A stretch of DNA of 64,000 nt, from contig SVPG01000005.1 in the NCBI GenBank assembly GCA_015065975.1, positions 1 to 64,000 on the forward strand, read 5' to 3'. Origin of the DNA: Oscillospiraceae bacterium (GTDB lineage Bacteria; Bacillota; Clostridia; Oscillospirales; Acutalibacteraceae). The translations under genes were made by a program, and so were the position numbers. The first letter of the stretch is position 1, and each line of letters starts with the position of its first letter. Positions 51,396 through 59,629 of this stretch are shown here, in pieces. The notes beneath the pieces are model-generated. The model made no database searches. It had not been told where the DNA came from and was given only the letters and a program-made list of their open reading frames with translations.

Positions 51396-52415
51396 ATGTT
51401 TTTGGAAAAGGTGTTTGAAAAGAACATCGATTTTATAAACCGAACGGAACTTTCGCCCGATTACGCAGAAAGGTGCTTTGAAAAAAGCGAAACAAGAGAT
51501 CACCTTGTAATCGGAAAGGTGAGCCTGCCCACAGGAAGAATAAGGCTTGGCGACCCTTTTTCGTACATGTGCAGCGGCGAATATTCGCCCGAGCTTGCCC
51601 GCACGGTAAAGCCGGGTGAGTACCCTGTTGAGATAGCTATTTCAAAAACTTTAGCGGCGGGGCTGAGAATAGCCGCCGTAAGAGTTGTTATAAGCGAAAA
51701 GAGCGCCGTTCGCTATGAGCTTGCCGAATCCACACACGAGACAGCCGTCTTTCACTGTTCCGACGGCGATCTGTCGGGATTTCCCGTCGATGCGGGAATG
51801 ATGGCGATTATGGACAGCGCCGTTATGGAAGAATATGTCAGATTTTGCGAAAACAGAAATAAGAGTATTTATTCCGATTATTTTGAAAGCCTGTTTGCCC
51901 AAAGCTATGAGAAACTGCCCGAATATCAGCGCAAGGGCGGCGATTTTATCGAGTGGACGGTGCCCGATACCGAATTGAGCACAGTTATGATGGCATCGGG
52001 CTTCGGCGACGGAATCTATCAGAGCTTCTGGGGAATTGACGAAGAAGGCGGAATATGCAGTCTTTTCGTAGCGCTTGTCGATTGCGATATGGCGGAAGAA
52101 ATGGACAGGGAATACCGCGCGATATGGGACGGTCCCGAATACTGCGTAATTACAAACAATATCGCTCAGGGCAGACCGATAGGCTATATGCGCCGCGATG
52201 AACCTTCGGAGAATTTTGCCGACAGCGGCTGGATGTTCTACGGTGTGGACGAGGACGAAGAATATTGGGACAACGCCGATAATTTCGGAATCTTTTCCAT
52301 ACATACCCTCGCCGAAAAGGCACCCGAGATAGTGCCTCTGATAAAATCGCCTGTGGGTGCGGCATATTTCCGCGATGAAAGCGGCAGGCTGGTACCCGAT
52401 GATGCACAGGAGTGA
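51396..52415 (+). CDS. DUF4241-DUF2185 two-domain protein
   Basis: 339 residues. The N-terminal about 235 residues match DUF4241: the IGKVSLPTGRIRLGDPF start, EYPVEIAISKT and GGDFIEWTVP. The C-terminal about 90 residues match DUF2185 (CVITNNIAQGRPIGYMRRDEP, GWMFYGVDEDEEY, SPVGAAYFRDE). Both families occur near polymorphic-toxin immunity genes, and the fusion itself is uncommon to my knowledge. No toxin gene is in the window. It is transcribed from cassette C with a GAGGAG ribosome site and starts a run of small same-strand genes. Confidence 0.8.
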   Translation: MFLEKVFEKNIDFINRTELSPDYAERCFEKSETRDHLVIGKVSLPTGRIRLGDPFSYMCSGEYSPELARTVKPGEYPVEIAISKTLAAGLRIAAVRVVISEKSAVRYELAESTHETAVFHCSDGDLSGFPVDAGMMAIMDSAVMEEYVRFCENRNKSIYSDYFESLFAQSYEKLPEYQRKGGDFIEWTVPDTELSTVMMASGFGDGIYQSFWGIDEEGGICSLFVALVDCDMAEEMDREYRAIWDGPEYCVITNNIAQGRPIGYMRRDEPSENFADSGWMFYGVDEDEEYWDNADNFGIFSIHTLAEKAPEIVPLIKSPVGAAYFRDESGRLVPDDAQE

Positions 52416-52423
52416 TTTTTGAA

Positions 52424-52879
52424 ATGGATATATCGTCGGTTTTTAAAGAAAATAAAATAAGCTTTCAGGAAGTTGATAATGCAGGTTCAGCAATTGATTT
52501 TGCTGTCCCATTGCAAGTAGAGAGATATCTTGAATGTATGGGTAAGACCATTGCGCTCAACAGAACAGAACACGGCAGTGCATACACCACTTTGTTTTCT
52601 GTTTATGATATATCTGCCGAGCAATATGAGATGTGTCTTGAACGTGGATTGCTTATCATAGGCTTTGGTCTGAACGGGGATTTGCTCACAGTGAATTTGA
52701 AAAACAGCAGAGTCGGGTATGTTTTTCATGATGATATATCGGAAGAAAATTATGAAACGATAGATGATATCTACATAGAACTTCCTATGGATTTAAAGCA
52801 GTTTATTAAGATGGCAGTATCCGGAGGTGACTATCCTTTTGACGGTCATATGGCAAAAGAGTATAATGGAATTTATTAA
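52424..52879 (+). CDS. SUKH/SMI1-KNR4-like small protein
   Basis: 151 residues. The part GLLIIGFGLNGDLLTVNLKN and the acidic, aromatic end (DDISEENYETIDDIYIELP) resemble the SUKH superfamily, whose bacterial members often serve as toxin immunity proteins. The match is weak and was judged by eye. ATG at 52424 has GGAG upstream and lies 9 bases after the DUF4241-DUF2185 stop, so the two are linked. AT-rich codons. Confidence 0.5.
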   Translation: MDISSVFKENKISFQEVDNAGSAIDFAVPLQVERYLECMGKTIALNRTEHGSAYTTLFSVYDISAEQYEMCLERGLLIIGFGLNGDLLTVNLKNSRVGYVFHDDISEENYETIDDIYIELPMDLKQFIKMAVSGGDYPFDGHMAKEYNGIY

Positions 52880-52892
52880 GGAGGAATGACTG

Positions 52893-53258
52893 ATGAGAAA
52901 AGAGATACTTTCAGAATACTTTGCCGCGTGGATAAATAACGATATTGACGTTGTCCGAAAGACCTTTGCCGAAAACATAATCTATACCGAATGCTACGGT
53001 CCGCAGTATCGCGGCATATCGCAGGTTTTGCAGTGGTTTGAGGAGTGGAACAGGCACGGACGTGTCCTCAGATGGGACATCAAACGTGTTTTCGAAATCG
53101 GAAACACGATAATTGCCGAGTGGTATTTTGAATGTGAATATGAAGGCAATGTCGACGGTTTTGACGGAGTTACCATTGCCGATTTTGACGGCGAGCGGAT
53201 AGTAAATCTGAGCGAGTTTCAGTCAAAGCCCGAGCATTATTATCCATACGGAGAATAA
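52893..53258 (+). CDS. NTF2/SnoaL-like small protein
   Basis: 121 residues with an SnoaL/NTF2-type fold: LSEYFAAWINNDIDVVRKTFAENIIYTECYGPQYRGISQVLQWF is the standard opening helix and cone. Such proteins bind or convert small molecules. No catalytic residues could be assigned. AGGAGG lies upstream of the ATG. Part of the 51.4-54.1 kb run. Confidence 0.78.
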   Translation: MRKEILSEYFAAWINNDIDVVRKTFAENIIYTECYGPQYRGISQVLQWFEEWNRHGRVLRWDIKRVFEIGNTIIAEWYFECEYEGNVDGFDGVTIADFDGERIVNLSEFQSKPEHYYPYGE

Positions 53259-53272
53259 TATGAGGTGAGAAT

Positions 53273-53806
53273 ATGGTTTTATTGGTGGTTGATGCGCAGA
53301 AGCTGATAACTGTCCCCGAGCTGTATCGCTTCGATGAGTTTGAAAGCAATGTAAAACTGCTCATCGGCGAGGCGAGGAAAAACGGTGTCGAAGTGGTGTA
53401 TATCCGCCACGATGACGGCAAGGGCAAGCCTCTGACAAAAGGCACCGACGGGTTTGAGATATATGAAGGCTTTGCGCCGCAGGGCGATGAGCGTATATTC
53501 GACAAGACGGTGAACAGTCCGTTCAGAGACTCCGGGCTTGCCGAGTATCTCGAAAGCATCGGAGAAACGGAGCTTATCGTGACGGGGCTGCAGACCGATT
53601 ACTGCATAGATGCAACGGTCAAATGCGGCTTTGAACGTGGCTTTCATATGATAGTTCCGTCGTATGCGAACACCACATTCGATAATCGCTTCATGTCAGC
53701 CGGGGACAGCTACGAATATTACAATGAATTTATGTGGAAGAACCGATACGCCGAGTGCGTGTCGGTTGAGGAAACCGTCGGACGTATGTCAAAGAAGGGT
53801 AAATGA
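53273..53806 (+). CDS. Isochorismatase-family cysteine hydrolase
   Basis: 177 residues. The catalytic triad of the family is present: Asp7 in LVVDAQ, Lys78 in FDKTVNSPF and Cys111 in TDYCIDATVK, with a cis-peptide region before the Cys. Members act on amides such as nicotinamide, ureidoacrylate or biuret; the true substrate is unknown. It begins 15 bases after the NTF2-like gene. Confidence 0.9.
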   Translation: MVLLVVDAQKLITVPELYRFDEFESNVKLLIGEARKNGVEVVYIRHDDGKGKPLTKGTDGFEIYEGFAPQGDERIFDKTVNSPFRDSGLAEYLESIGETELIVTGLQTDYCIDATVKCGFERGFHMIVPSYANTTFDNRFMSAGDSYEYYNEFMWKNRYAECVSVEETVGRMSKKGK

Positions 53807-54096
53807 TGAAAAAAATACTTGCAGTCCTTTTGCTTGTTTTCTGCCTTGTCGGGTGCGGAGGGTCGGTGACGGACAAGCCGAGCATCAGCGGCACGGTCGT
53901 GGAGGTATATGAAAACAGTATCCTGATAGACAGCGACGGCTCGCCCTATTATGTATCGCTCAGCGCCGAAAATCCCGATAATATCGAGCGTCCGATCTCT
54001 GTCGGCGATGAGGTGACGGTATACTTCGACGGCAATGTCGCCGAAAGCTATCCGATGCAGATACATAAGGTATATGCGATCACAGTGAATGAGTAA
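53803..54096 (+). CDS. DUF3221-like lipoprotein
   Basis: 97 residues. The signal peptide MKKILAVLLLVFCLVGCGG has a lipobox (LVGC). The mature 80 residues contain the small beta-barrel-like DUF3221 pattern (ISGTVVEVYENSILIDSD, VGDEVTVYFDG). Function unknown. Its ATG overlaps the stop of the hydrolase gene, so expression is coupled. Confidence 0.8.
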   Translation: MMKKILAVLLLVFCLVGCGGSVTDKPSISGTVVEVYENSILIDSDGSPYYVSLSAENPDNIERPISVGDEVTVYFDGNVAESYPMQIHKVYAITVNE

Positions 54097-54153
54097 AACG
54101 TTAATCATTTTACGCCAAAATTATATTTTTTAATGTTTTTCGTTAAAAAATAG

Positions 54154-54182
54154 TTGACAAACGTATTTTGCTGTGCTATTAT
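54154..54182 (+). promoter_or_regulatory. Promoter of the DUF2975/YozG pair
   Basis: TTGACA at 54154-54159 and TATTAT at 54177-54182 are separated by 17 bases, 32 bases before the start codon. Confidence 0.75.
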
Positions 54183-54214
54183 TATGCCAACAACTTGATT
54201 GGAGGCATTAAAAA

Positions 54215-54808
54215 ATGAACAAAATGCAGAAAACAGCAAAGGCTCTTGACACTTTATGCAAGGTACTCTTCTGGCTCGTCATAGCAGGCAGCGTACTGGT
54301 CGCTGCGGTCGCTGTGATTCTCGCCTTTATGGGCGACGAAGTGATGGCAGAAGCATCTTCGCTCACCCTCGGCTCGGCAACATTCGATCTTGCTGAAGGC
54401 TACAGACCTGATGTAAAGTACGCTTCGGGACTTGTTTTTTCCATGATTCCCATTGTGGTGCTCGGTGTGGCAACAGTCATTATCGGTCTGAACATAATCC
54501 GCGGCATACTCGCACCGATGAAGGAGGGCGTTCCCTTTGACGGCACAATGAGCAAAAGAATCAGAAAGCTCGGCTGGTTCAGCCTTATCAGCGGCGGTGT
54601 GTGGAGCATCATCTCCATAATCCTTGAAGCTTTGACGCTGGTAGTCTATGACGTTGAAAAGATATTTATCGGCGACGCTATCACAGGCATAGAGGTCGAG
54701 TCGGATATCAGTCTTGATTTCATCATAGTCTCAGCGGTTATCTTCCTGCTGTCCTATGTTTTCCGTTACGGCGAAGAGCTCCAGCAGCAGGCCGACGAGA
54801 CCCTTTAA
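54215..54808 (+). CDS. DUF2975 membrane protein (YoaS-like)
   Basis: 197 residues, four membrane helices: near 18-38, 72-95, 118-140 and 165-185. The pattern KALDTLCKVLFWLVI, VPFDGTMSKRIRKLGW and the C-terminal FRYGEELQ match DUF2975. The gene is paired with a 71-residue HTH regulator as commonly found. ATG has TTGGAGG ten bases upstream. Function unknown. Confidence 0.9.
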   Translation: MNKMQKTAKALDTLCKVLFWLVIAGSVLVAAVAVILAFMGDEVMAEASSLTLGSATFDLAEGYRPDVKYASGLVFSMIPIVVLGVATVIIGLNIIRGILAPMKEGVPFDGTMSKRIRKLGWFSLISGGVWSIISIILEALTLVVYDVEKIFIGDAITGIEVESDISLDFIIVSAVIFLLSYVFRYGEELQQQADETL

Positions 54809-54820
54809 GAGGAGACAGAT

Positions 54821-55036
54821 ATGGCTATTATATTGAGACTTGACCGAATGATGGCAGACAGAAAGATATCGCTCAACGAGCTTTCCGAGAAGGTGGGCGT
54901 TGCAAACGTCAATCTCTCGAAAATAAAGACAGGCAAGGTCAGCGCAATACGCTTCACCACGCTCGACGCAATATGCGATGTGCTCGATTGCCAGCCGGGT
55001 GATATACTCGAATTTCGGCGCGAAGAAAAGGAATAA
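54821..55036 (+). CDS. YozG-like HTH regulator
   Basis: 71 residues, nearly all one Cro/C1-type helix-turn-helix: LDRMMADRKISLNELSEKVGVANVNLSKIKTGKVSAIRF, ending DVLDCQPGDILEF. It follows DUF2975 by 12 bases; the pair is conserved in Firmicutes. It probably controls the pair's own promoter, which is inference. Confidence 0.9.
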   Translation: MAIILRLDRMMADRKISLNELSEKVGVANVNLSKIKTGKVSAIRFTTLDAICDVLDCQPGDILEFRREEKE

Positions 55037-55039
55037 AGA

Positions 55040-55074
55040 GAAAAGCTCTCACCGTATCGGTGAGAGCTTTTTTG
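55040..55074. terminator. Bidirectional terminator at the end of the BspA operon
   Basis: AAAAGCTCTCACC pairs with GGTGAGAGCTTTT across a short loop with T-rich flanks. It separates the YozG gene from the converging BspA-like gene. Confidence 0.9.
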
Positions 55075-55084
55075 ATGTTTCATA

Positions 55085-57580
55085 TCACTCTGCCGGAACT
55101 GCTGCAGGTGCAGTTGTGGGTGCTGTGGTGGGCACAGTTGTCGGAGCAGTCGTCGGAGCGGTGGTCGGAGCGGTGGTGGGTGCGGTTGTAGGAGCAGTCG
55201 TCGGAGCGGTGGTCTGCACCGTTGTCGGTACCGTGGTGGGCGCCGTTGTGGGGACCGTCGTTGCCGCAGTGGAAGGTGCTGTTGTGGTTGTGGGTGCTGT
55301 TGTTGCGGCTGCGGTGGTCGGTGCGGCGGTTGCTGCCGTGGCGGTTGCCTTTGTTGTGGGAGCAGCGGTTGTTGTGACGGCTGCTGTTGTGGTTGTGGAA
55401 ACCGAAACGACATCGGAAGAGGAAACACCACCGTCTTCGGGCAGGTATTCCATTCTGCTCATCATGAACATCATGGCGGGTGCGGTGAAGTATCCGGGAG
55501 TGCCCGGAGCATCAGCGCGTGCGTAGGTCTTTGTGTTGTTCGCTGCTGCGTACTTTGTTCCGTTGCCGCCGACAAGCTTTGTGCAGTTTGTGAACATATC
55601 GCCGGAAATTGTTAACTGAGCACCGCTGAGGTTGAAGGACGGCGATGCATAGATGGTGGTAAGGTTGGTACAGCCGGAGAACATACTGCTGCAGTTGGTT
55701 ATTGCGCCGTTTGAGAATCCTGAGATATCAACGGCGGAAAGACCTGTACAGCCCTGTACAAGGGAGGCGATCGTCTCTGCCTTTGCGGTTGAGAGACTGC
55801 TCAGATCAAGCGTGCCCGTGAGGTTCGCACAGTACATGAACAGACCGCCGATATCGCGTGCCTTGCTTGTATCAAGATAGGGGATAATTTTGTTGTTTGC
55901 TGTTTCGGTGTTGAATGCAGCATCGCGGAAACAGCTTCCGTAGTCGACAACGTTGTGAGTCTCGAAGAGGCTGAGATCGAGGTCGGTCAGCTTCAGACAG
56001 TAGGAGAACATTCTCTGCATGGTTCTCATAGCTGAAGTGCTGATGTTGTCGAACTGAATGGAGGTGACTTCTCTGAAGTTGTCGAACATATAGTCGCTCG
56101 AGGTGCTGAAGCATATTGTCGAATCGGAGAGGACATATGCCGTACTGCTTGCGGGATCCCAGTAAGCCTTGATGGTATCCGAATCGGTGCTGTCTATAGC
56201 GACGGACTTGAGTCCGTCAACGTTGTAGCTTCCGAGCTTGCCGAAGACTATCTTCTTGACGGTGGTATCCTGGAAGGTGTAGTCCTTGGTGCTGCCGTTT
56301 GCAAGCGTCTTGATAGCGGCGTTGACATTCTGACCCGTCTTGAGGAAGGTGCTTCCCGGGTTTGCACCGCTGTAATGTGTGAAATAACCGACGGAGGACT
56401 TGAATACTACCTGCTCAACGGCCAGTCGTACGTCGACAACGGCGTACAGGTTATGGAGAACCTTTGCGTCATATTTCGTGCCCGAGCCGCCGACAAGTGA
56501 GGTACAGCCATTGAAAATATTTGCAAAGTTCGGATCGATCTTATAGTTGCCGTTTGCGTCCTTCTCGTTCGTTGCGGCGGGATTGGAAATAGGACGGCAG
56601 TCAAAACCGTAGTCTGCGTAGATGGTGGTCAGCTTGCTGCAGTTTTCAAACATCTTACTCATCTTTGTCAGACTCTCACAGGTGAAGGAGCGAAGGTCGA
56701 GAGTTGTGAAATTGGTGTTTGCAAACATGACCTCCATGGTCGTGACGCTTGATGTGTCGAAGTTTGTGACATCGATGGAGGTAAGACCGGTACATTTTTC
56801 GAACATACCGCCCATATCGGTGACCATGCCCGTTTTAAAGCCCGATACGTCAAGCGAGGTAAGTCCTGCGCAGGTACGGAACATACTTCCCATATCGGTG
56901 ACCTTCGAGGTGTCAAATCCCGATACGTCAAGCGTTTTGAGCGCGGTGTTCGATCCGTCGGGATTGAGATAGAACATACTCTGCATGGACGTACAGCTGC
57001 TCGTGTCAAACACGTTTATATTCTCAATCGAAGCAACTTTCTTTGCATAGTAGAAGAGATACGAGAACGAGGTTGCGCGAGAGGTGTCAAAATCGCTTGA
57101 GAAATGAACCTTTGTGAGATTTGGGAATTTCTCGAACACGCTGCCGAAATCGGCGCTTGTTGCAATCGTTCTGTCGGAGACGATGTACGCCTTCGTACCG
57201 TTCTTGTAAAGCATAATGCTTCCGTCGCCGTAATAGCTTACATCGACTCCCTTGCCCGATATCTGAGAAGCGTATTCCTCGGGTGTGCCGAAATAGACCT
57301 CTGTGAGGTCGTCGCTGTCTTTTATGCCGCTGTGAGCAACGGCACCCGAGGTGGATCCCGTTGCGAGTGCATGGCGGAGCTTGTATCCGTCGGTGAGGAT
57401 TGCGTGAGCGTGTCTTACCGTGAGGGTAAATACGCCCGCTTCCTCCTCGGAAACGTATTTTGCGTATGAGACCGACATCGTCCTCGATGTTCCCAGAAGA
57501 GAAAAAGCAAGGAGGATCGCCAGCAGAAACGGCAGAGCCGTGATACGCGGTAAACCGCGGGACTGTGATTTGGTTTTCAC
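55085..57580 (-). CDS. BspA-type leucine-rich-repeat surface protein with SipW-like signal
   Basis: 831 residues. An N-terminal signal (ITALPFLLAILLAFSLLGTSR) leads into SYAKYVSEEEAG, which resembles the SipW-dependent signal motif. Two blocks of DUF285/BspA repeats follow (TSLDVSGFKTGMVTDMGGMFEKCTGL and related units, at about 125-350 and 460-680). The last about 90 residues are Thr/Ala/Pro repeats of the TTAPTTAP kind. BspA proteins mediate adhesion. No LPxTG or other wall anchor was found. GTG at 57580 has AAGGAGG eight bases upstream. It is the last gene of a minus-strand operon with SipW peptidases and TasA-like proteins. Confidence 0.9.
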   Translation of the reverse strand: MKTKSQSRGLPRITALPFLLAILLAFSLLGTSRTMSVSYAKYVSEEEAGVFTLTVRHAHAILTDGYKLRHALATGSTSGAVAHSGIKDSDDLTEVYFGTPEEYASQISGKGVDVSYYGDGSIMLYKNGTKAYIVSDRTIATSADFGSVFEKFPNLTKVHFSSDFDTSRATSFSYLFYYAKKVASIENINVFDTSSCTSMQSMFYLNPDGSNTALKTLDVSGFDTSKVTDMGSMFRTCAGLTSLDVSGFKTGMVTDMGGMFEKCTGLTSIDVTNFDTSSVTTMEVMFANTNFTTLDLRSFTCESLTKMSKMFENCSKLTTIYADYGFDCRPISNPAATNEKDANGNYKIDPNFANIFNGCTSLVGGSGTKYDAKVLHNLYAVVDVRLAVEQVVFKSSVGYFTHYSGANPGSTFLKTGQNVNAAIKTLANGSTKDYTFQDTTVKKIVFGKLGSYNVDGLKSVAIDSTDSDTIKAYWDPASSTAYVLSDSTICFSTSSDYMFDNFREVTSIQFDNISTSAMRTMQRMFSYCLKLTDLDLSLFETHNVVDYGSCFRDAAFNTETANNKIIPYLDTSKARDIGGLFMYCANLTGTLDLSSLSTAKAETIASLVQGCTGLSAVDISGFSNGAITNCSSMFSGCTNLTTIYASPSFNLSGAQLTISGDMFTNCTKLVGGNGTKYAAANNTKTYARADAPGTPGYFTAPAMMFMMSRMEYLPEDGGVSSSDVVSVSTTTTAAVTTTAAPTTKATATAATAAPTTAAATTAPTTTTAPSTAATTVPTTAPTTVPTTVQTTAPTTAPTTAPTTAPTTAPTTAPTTVPTTAPTTAPAAVPAE
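55090..55400 (-). repeat. Short tandem repeats encoding the Thr/Ala/Pro tail
   Basis: The coding tail of the BspA-like gene is built from repeated 12-base-like units (on the plus strand GGAGCGGTGGTC and variants), encoding TAPTTAP units. Period and order are imperfect but the array covers roughly 300 bases. Such arrays change length by slippage. Confidence 0.8.
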
Positions 57581-57595
57581 GGTCTTTTCCTCCTT

Positions 57596-58147
57596 TTAAT
57601 CTATCTGCTCAAATAATACGGAAACCGAAATCGGCATCTTCTCAATGTCGGATTCGACATACTGCGAAGCGACGGTCACAGTGAGGGTATGTGTGCGCCG
57701 GGTGCTTTCGCACGCGGGCATCGGCGTTTTTGCGGTGTAGGTGAAGACGAGCTTTCCTGCCTGCTGCACAGCGGTGAGCTGCGTGCCGTCGATGCTGAGC
57801 TTGAGAGCCTCGGGCGCGATGTCAGCCGAGTTGACCGTTACGATGATATCGTAGCCGACCGCGACCTCAGCCGTTTTGCCGTTTTCGACATTCGTGACCT
57901 TGACCTCGTAGGCTGCACTCTGACTTGTTGTGAACTTCTGTGACGCATCGCTGAAATTGAGCGTCTTGTCGGTCTGCGAGCCTGTCGCGGCACTGACCGA
58001 GAAGGAAGCGACCCTTGCGGTATCACCCGCGTCGCCCGAAACAGCGAATTTTGCAAAGCTCACAGCCGTGAACACAAATGTCAGAAGCAGCAGATATCCC
58101 AGATACACATTGAGAGGGATTTTTGCCTTATTTTTTTTCTGACTCAT
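57596..58147 (-). CDS. TasA/camelysin-like secreted protein with SipW-type signal
   Basis: 183 residues. The N-terminus has a long hydrophobic signal (VYLGYLLLLTFVFTAVSFAKF) followed by DAGDTARVASFSVSA, the SipW-dependent-signal style of TasA/CalY family members. The mature part is a beta-rich domain with VTVNSADIAPEALKLSIDG. Likely a matrix fibre subunit or camelysin relative. Its start overlaps the end of the upstream sipW-like gene by 20 bases. ATG at 58147 has GGAGG upstream. Confidence 0.82.
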   Translation of the reverse strand: MSQKKNKAKIPLNVYLGYLLLLTFVFTAVSFAKFAVSGDAGDTARVASFSVSAATGSQTDKTLNFSDASQKFTTSQSAAYEVKVTNVENGKTAEVAVGYDIIVTVNSADIAPEALKLSIDGTQLTAVQQAGKLVFTYTAKTPMPACESTRRTHTLTVTVASQYVESDIEKMPISVSVLFEQID

Positions 58148-58679
58148 CGATATTTCCTCCGTTCTTTTGAGGACTGCCCGTCTCACGCTCGAGAATCGAG
58201 GGCAGAACAAGGATAAGTATTCCGATAAATACAACGCACATAAGTCCGAGCGGCGTACCCATGAATTCGACAACGAGACCGATCTTCGGGACTGTGAGGA
58301 TAACCTTACCCATTATGCAGTCCTGCGCTACGGTATCGCGGTCGTTTGTGTTGTTTGCGTCTCCTCGGGTTATGAAGCCTTCCTGCGTCTCGCCGACGAT
58401 GCGGTGGGTGACGAGGGAGCCGCTTTTACTAATAAATGTTATGATATCGCCGACCTTGTAGTCCTTTTTCTGACTGCATATGACAAGATCGTTGACCTCG
58501 ATGGTATCCGACATCGAGCCAGATATGACAACCGACGAGGAGAAACCGAGAAATCTCGGGTGTTCCTGCCCGCCGAAGGTCTTCATGCAGATGGAATACA
58601 CGTTCGAGATAAGCATGAATGACAGCAGAACGGTCAGAGCGGCGCCGACGATCCTGCCGACCGTTTTCAGCTTTCGCAC
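58128..58679 (-). CDS. sipW: SipW-type signal peptidase I
   Basis: 183 residues with two membrane helices, near 10-32 and at the C-terminus (LGLMCVVFIGILILVLPSIL). The ER-type catalytic Ser is in VVISGSMSDTIE and the His in LVTHRIVGE, with GDANNTND as the third box. The Ser/His pair instead of Ser/Lys marks the SipW/ER signal peptidase type, which processes TasA-like proteins. It lies between two of its likely substrates. Confidence 0.93.
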   Translation of the reverse strand: MRKLKTVGRIVGAALTVLLSFMLISNVYSICMKTFGGQEHPRFLGFSSSVVISGSMSDTIEVNDLVICSQKKDYKVGDIITFISKSGSLVTHRIVGETQEGFITRGDANNTNDRDTVAQDCIMGKVILTVPKIGLVVEFMGTPLGLMCVVFIGILILVLPSILERETGSPQKNGGNIDESEKK

Positions 58680-59458
58680 GGTTTTTCCTCTTCTTCCTTA
58701 TCTCTGCGTCTGCCGACGAAGAAAAGGATTATCATTGTGACTGCGCTGAGTGCAAAGAGGGTATAGTAAACACCTGTAAAGGCTGTGTCGCCTGTTTTCG
58801 GTGCTGTCGGCTTGATGTAGGAGTTGTTGTCCTCAACGACGATATATATTCCGACCGTGACGTCGTCGGGAGAACCCTCTGCAGCCTTGTCGCCGAGTGC
58901 TGTATCAACGGCATCGGCGTCGGTTCCGTCGGTGTATTCCCAGATCCAGTCGATATCGAAATCCTGAATCTGACCGCCGCCGAGAGTACCCGAAACCGCT
59001 CTGACGACGTCGCTGTTCTTGACGCCGTCGGGGAGGGGATAGGACGATGTGTCCGAGAAGCCCGAGCCCGAAAGGCTGCTTTCAACGGCGAGATCATCGC
59101 TCGTCTTTATCGAATAAAGAACGGCGGTGTATTTTATCGAGCCGTCAATGCTGTTCTTGAGACGGACGATGTCATAGCCCGTTGTGCCGGGAGCGACGAT
59201 ATTACTGCCGTCCGAAGCCGCGGCGTTGTCGTATTTTGCTTCAAATGCGGAGAGCTGCGCGACGCCGTTTGCGTCAACCTTCGTGCCGCTGTCCCATGTG
59301 AGCTTGTTTTCCGTGTAGGTCAGGATATGGTCGGGGCTTTCGCTTCGTCCCGAATAGGTCAGACCCGCAACAAACGGGAATGTCGCCGCAAATAAAATAA
59401 ACAGTATGAGAGCGGCGGGCAGCAGTCTGCTGTATGTCTTTTTTGAAGTTTTAGTCAT
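58667..59458 (-). CDS. Secreted protein with sorting-like C-terminus
   Basis: 263 residues. An N-terminal signal (LLPAALILFILFAATFPFVAG) and a beta-rich middle with NIVAPGTTGYDIVRLKNS, also seen in TasA-like family members. The C-terminus is APKTGD, a hydrophobic segment (TGVYYTLFALSAVTMIILFFV) and a basic tail RRRDKEE, the shape of a sortase signal with Ala in place of Leu of LPxTG. No sortase gene is in the window. Overlaps the sipW start by 13 bases; ATG at 59458 has GGAGG upstream. Confidence 0.75.
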   Translation of the reverse strand: MTKTSKKTYSRLLPAALILFILFAATFPFVAGLTYSGRSESPDHILTYTENKLTWDSGTKVDANGVAQLSAFEAKYDNAAASDGSNIVAPGTTGYDIVRLKNSIDGSIKYTAVLYSIKTSDDLAVESSLSGSGFSDTSSYPLPDGVKNSDVVRAVSGTLGGGQIQDFDIDWIWEYTDGTDADAVDTALGDKAAEGSPDDVTVGIYIVVEDNNSYIKPTAPKTGDTAFTGVYYTLFALSAVTMIILFFVGRRRDKEEEEKPCES

Positions 59459-59579
59459 AGATATTTCCTCCACGCCCGAAGGAGATAATGTAAAAACGGG
59501 CAGTTTTATTTGTATTTATATGTCCTGAACTCAAAGAAAAAATCATCGAAAAATCAATGAGCTCTTCTTTGAATCCGGG

Positions 59580-59614
59580 ACACCTCTCCGTCCGCCACGA
59601 GGACGGAGAGGTGT
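59580..59614. other. Strong hairpin after the TasA-like gene
   Basis: ACACCTCTCCGTCC pairs with GGACGGAGAGGTGT across a 7-base loop. On the minus strand it follows the TasA-like gene (ending at 59630) but lacks a clear T run, so it may be a message-stabilising or partial-termination element inside the operon. Confidence 0.65.
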
Positions 59615-59629
59615 TTGGAAACTTTAAAA

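Noticed and set aside
54978..55526. Val/Gly/Ala-rich open frame opposite the BspA tail
   Set aside because: It is the antisense reading of the Thr/Ala/Pro repeat array.
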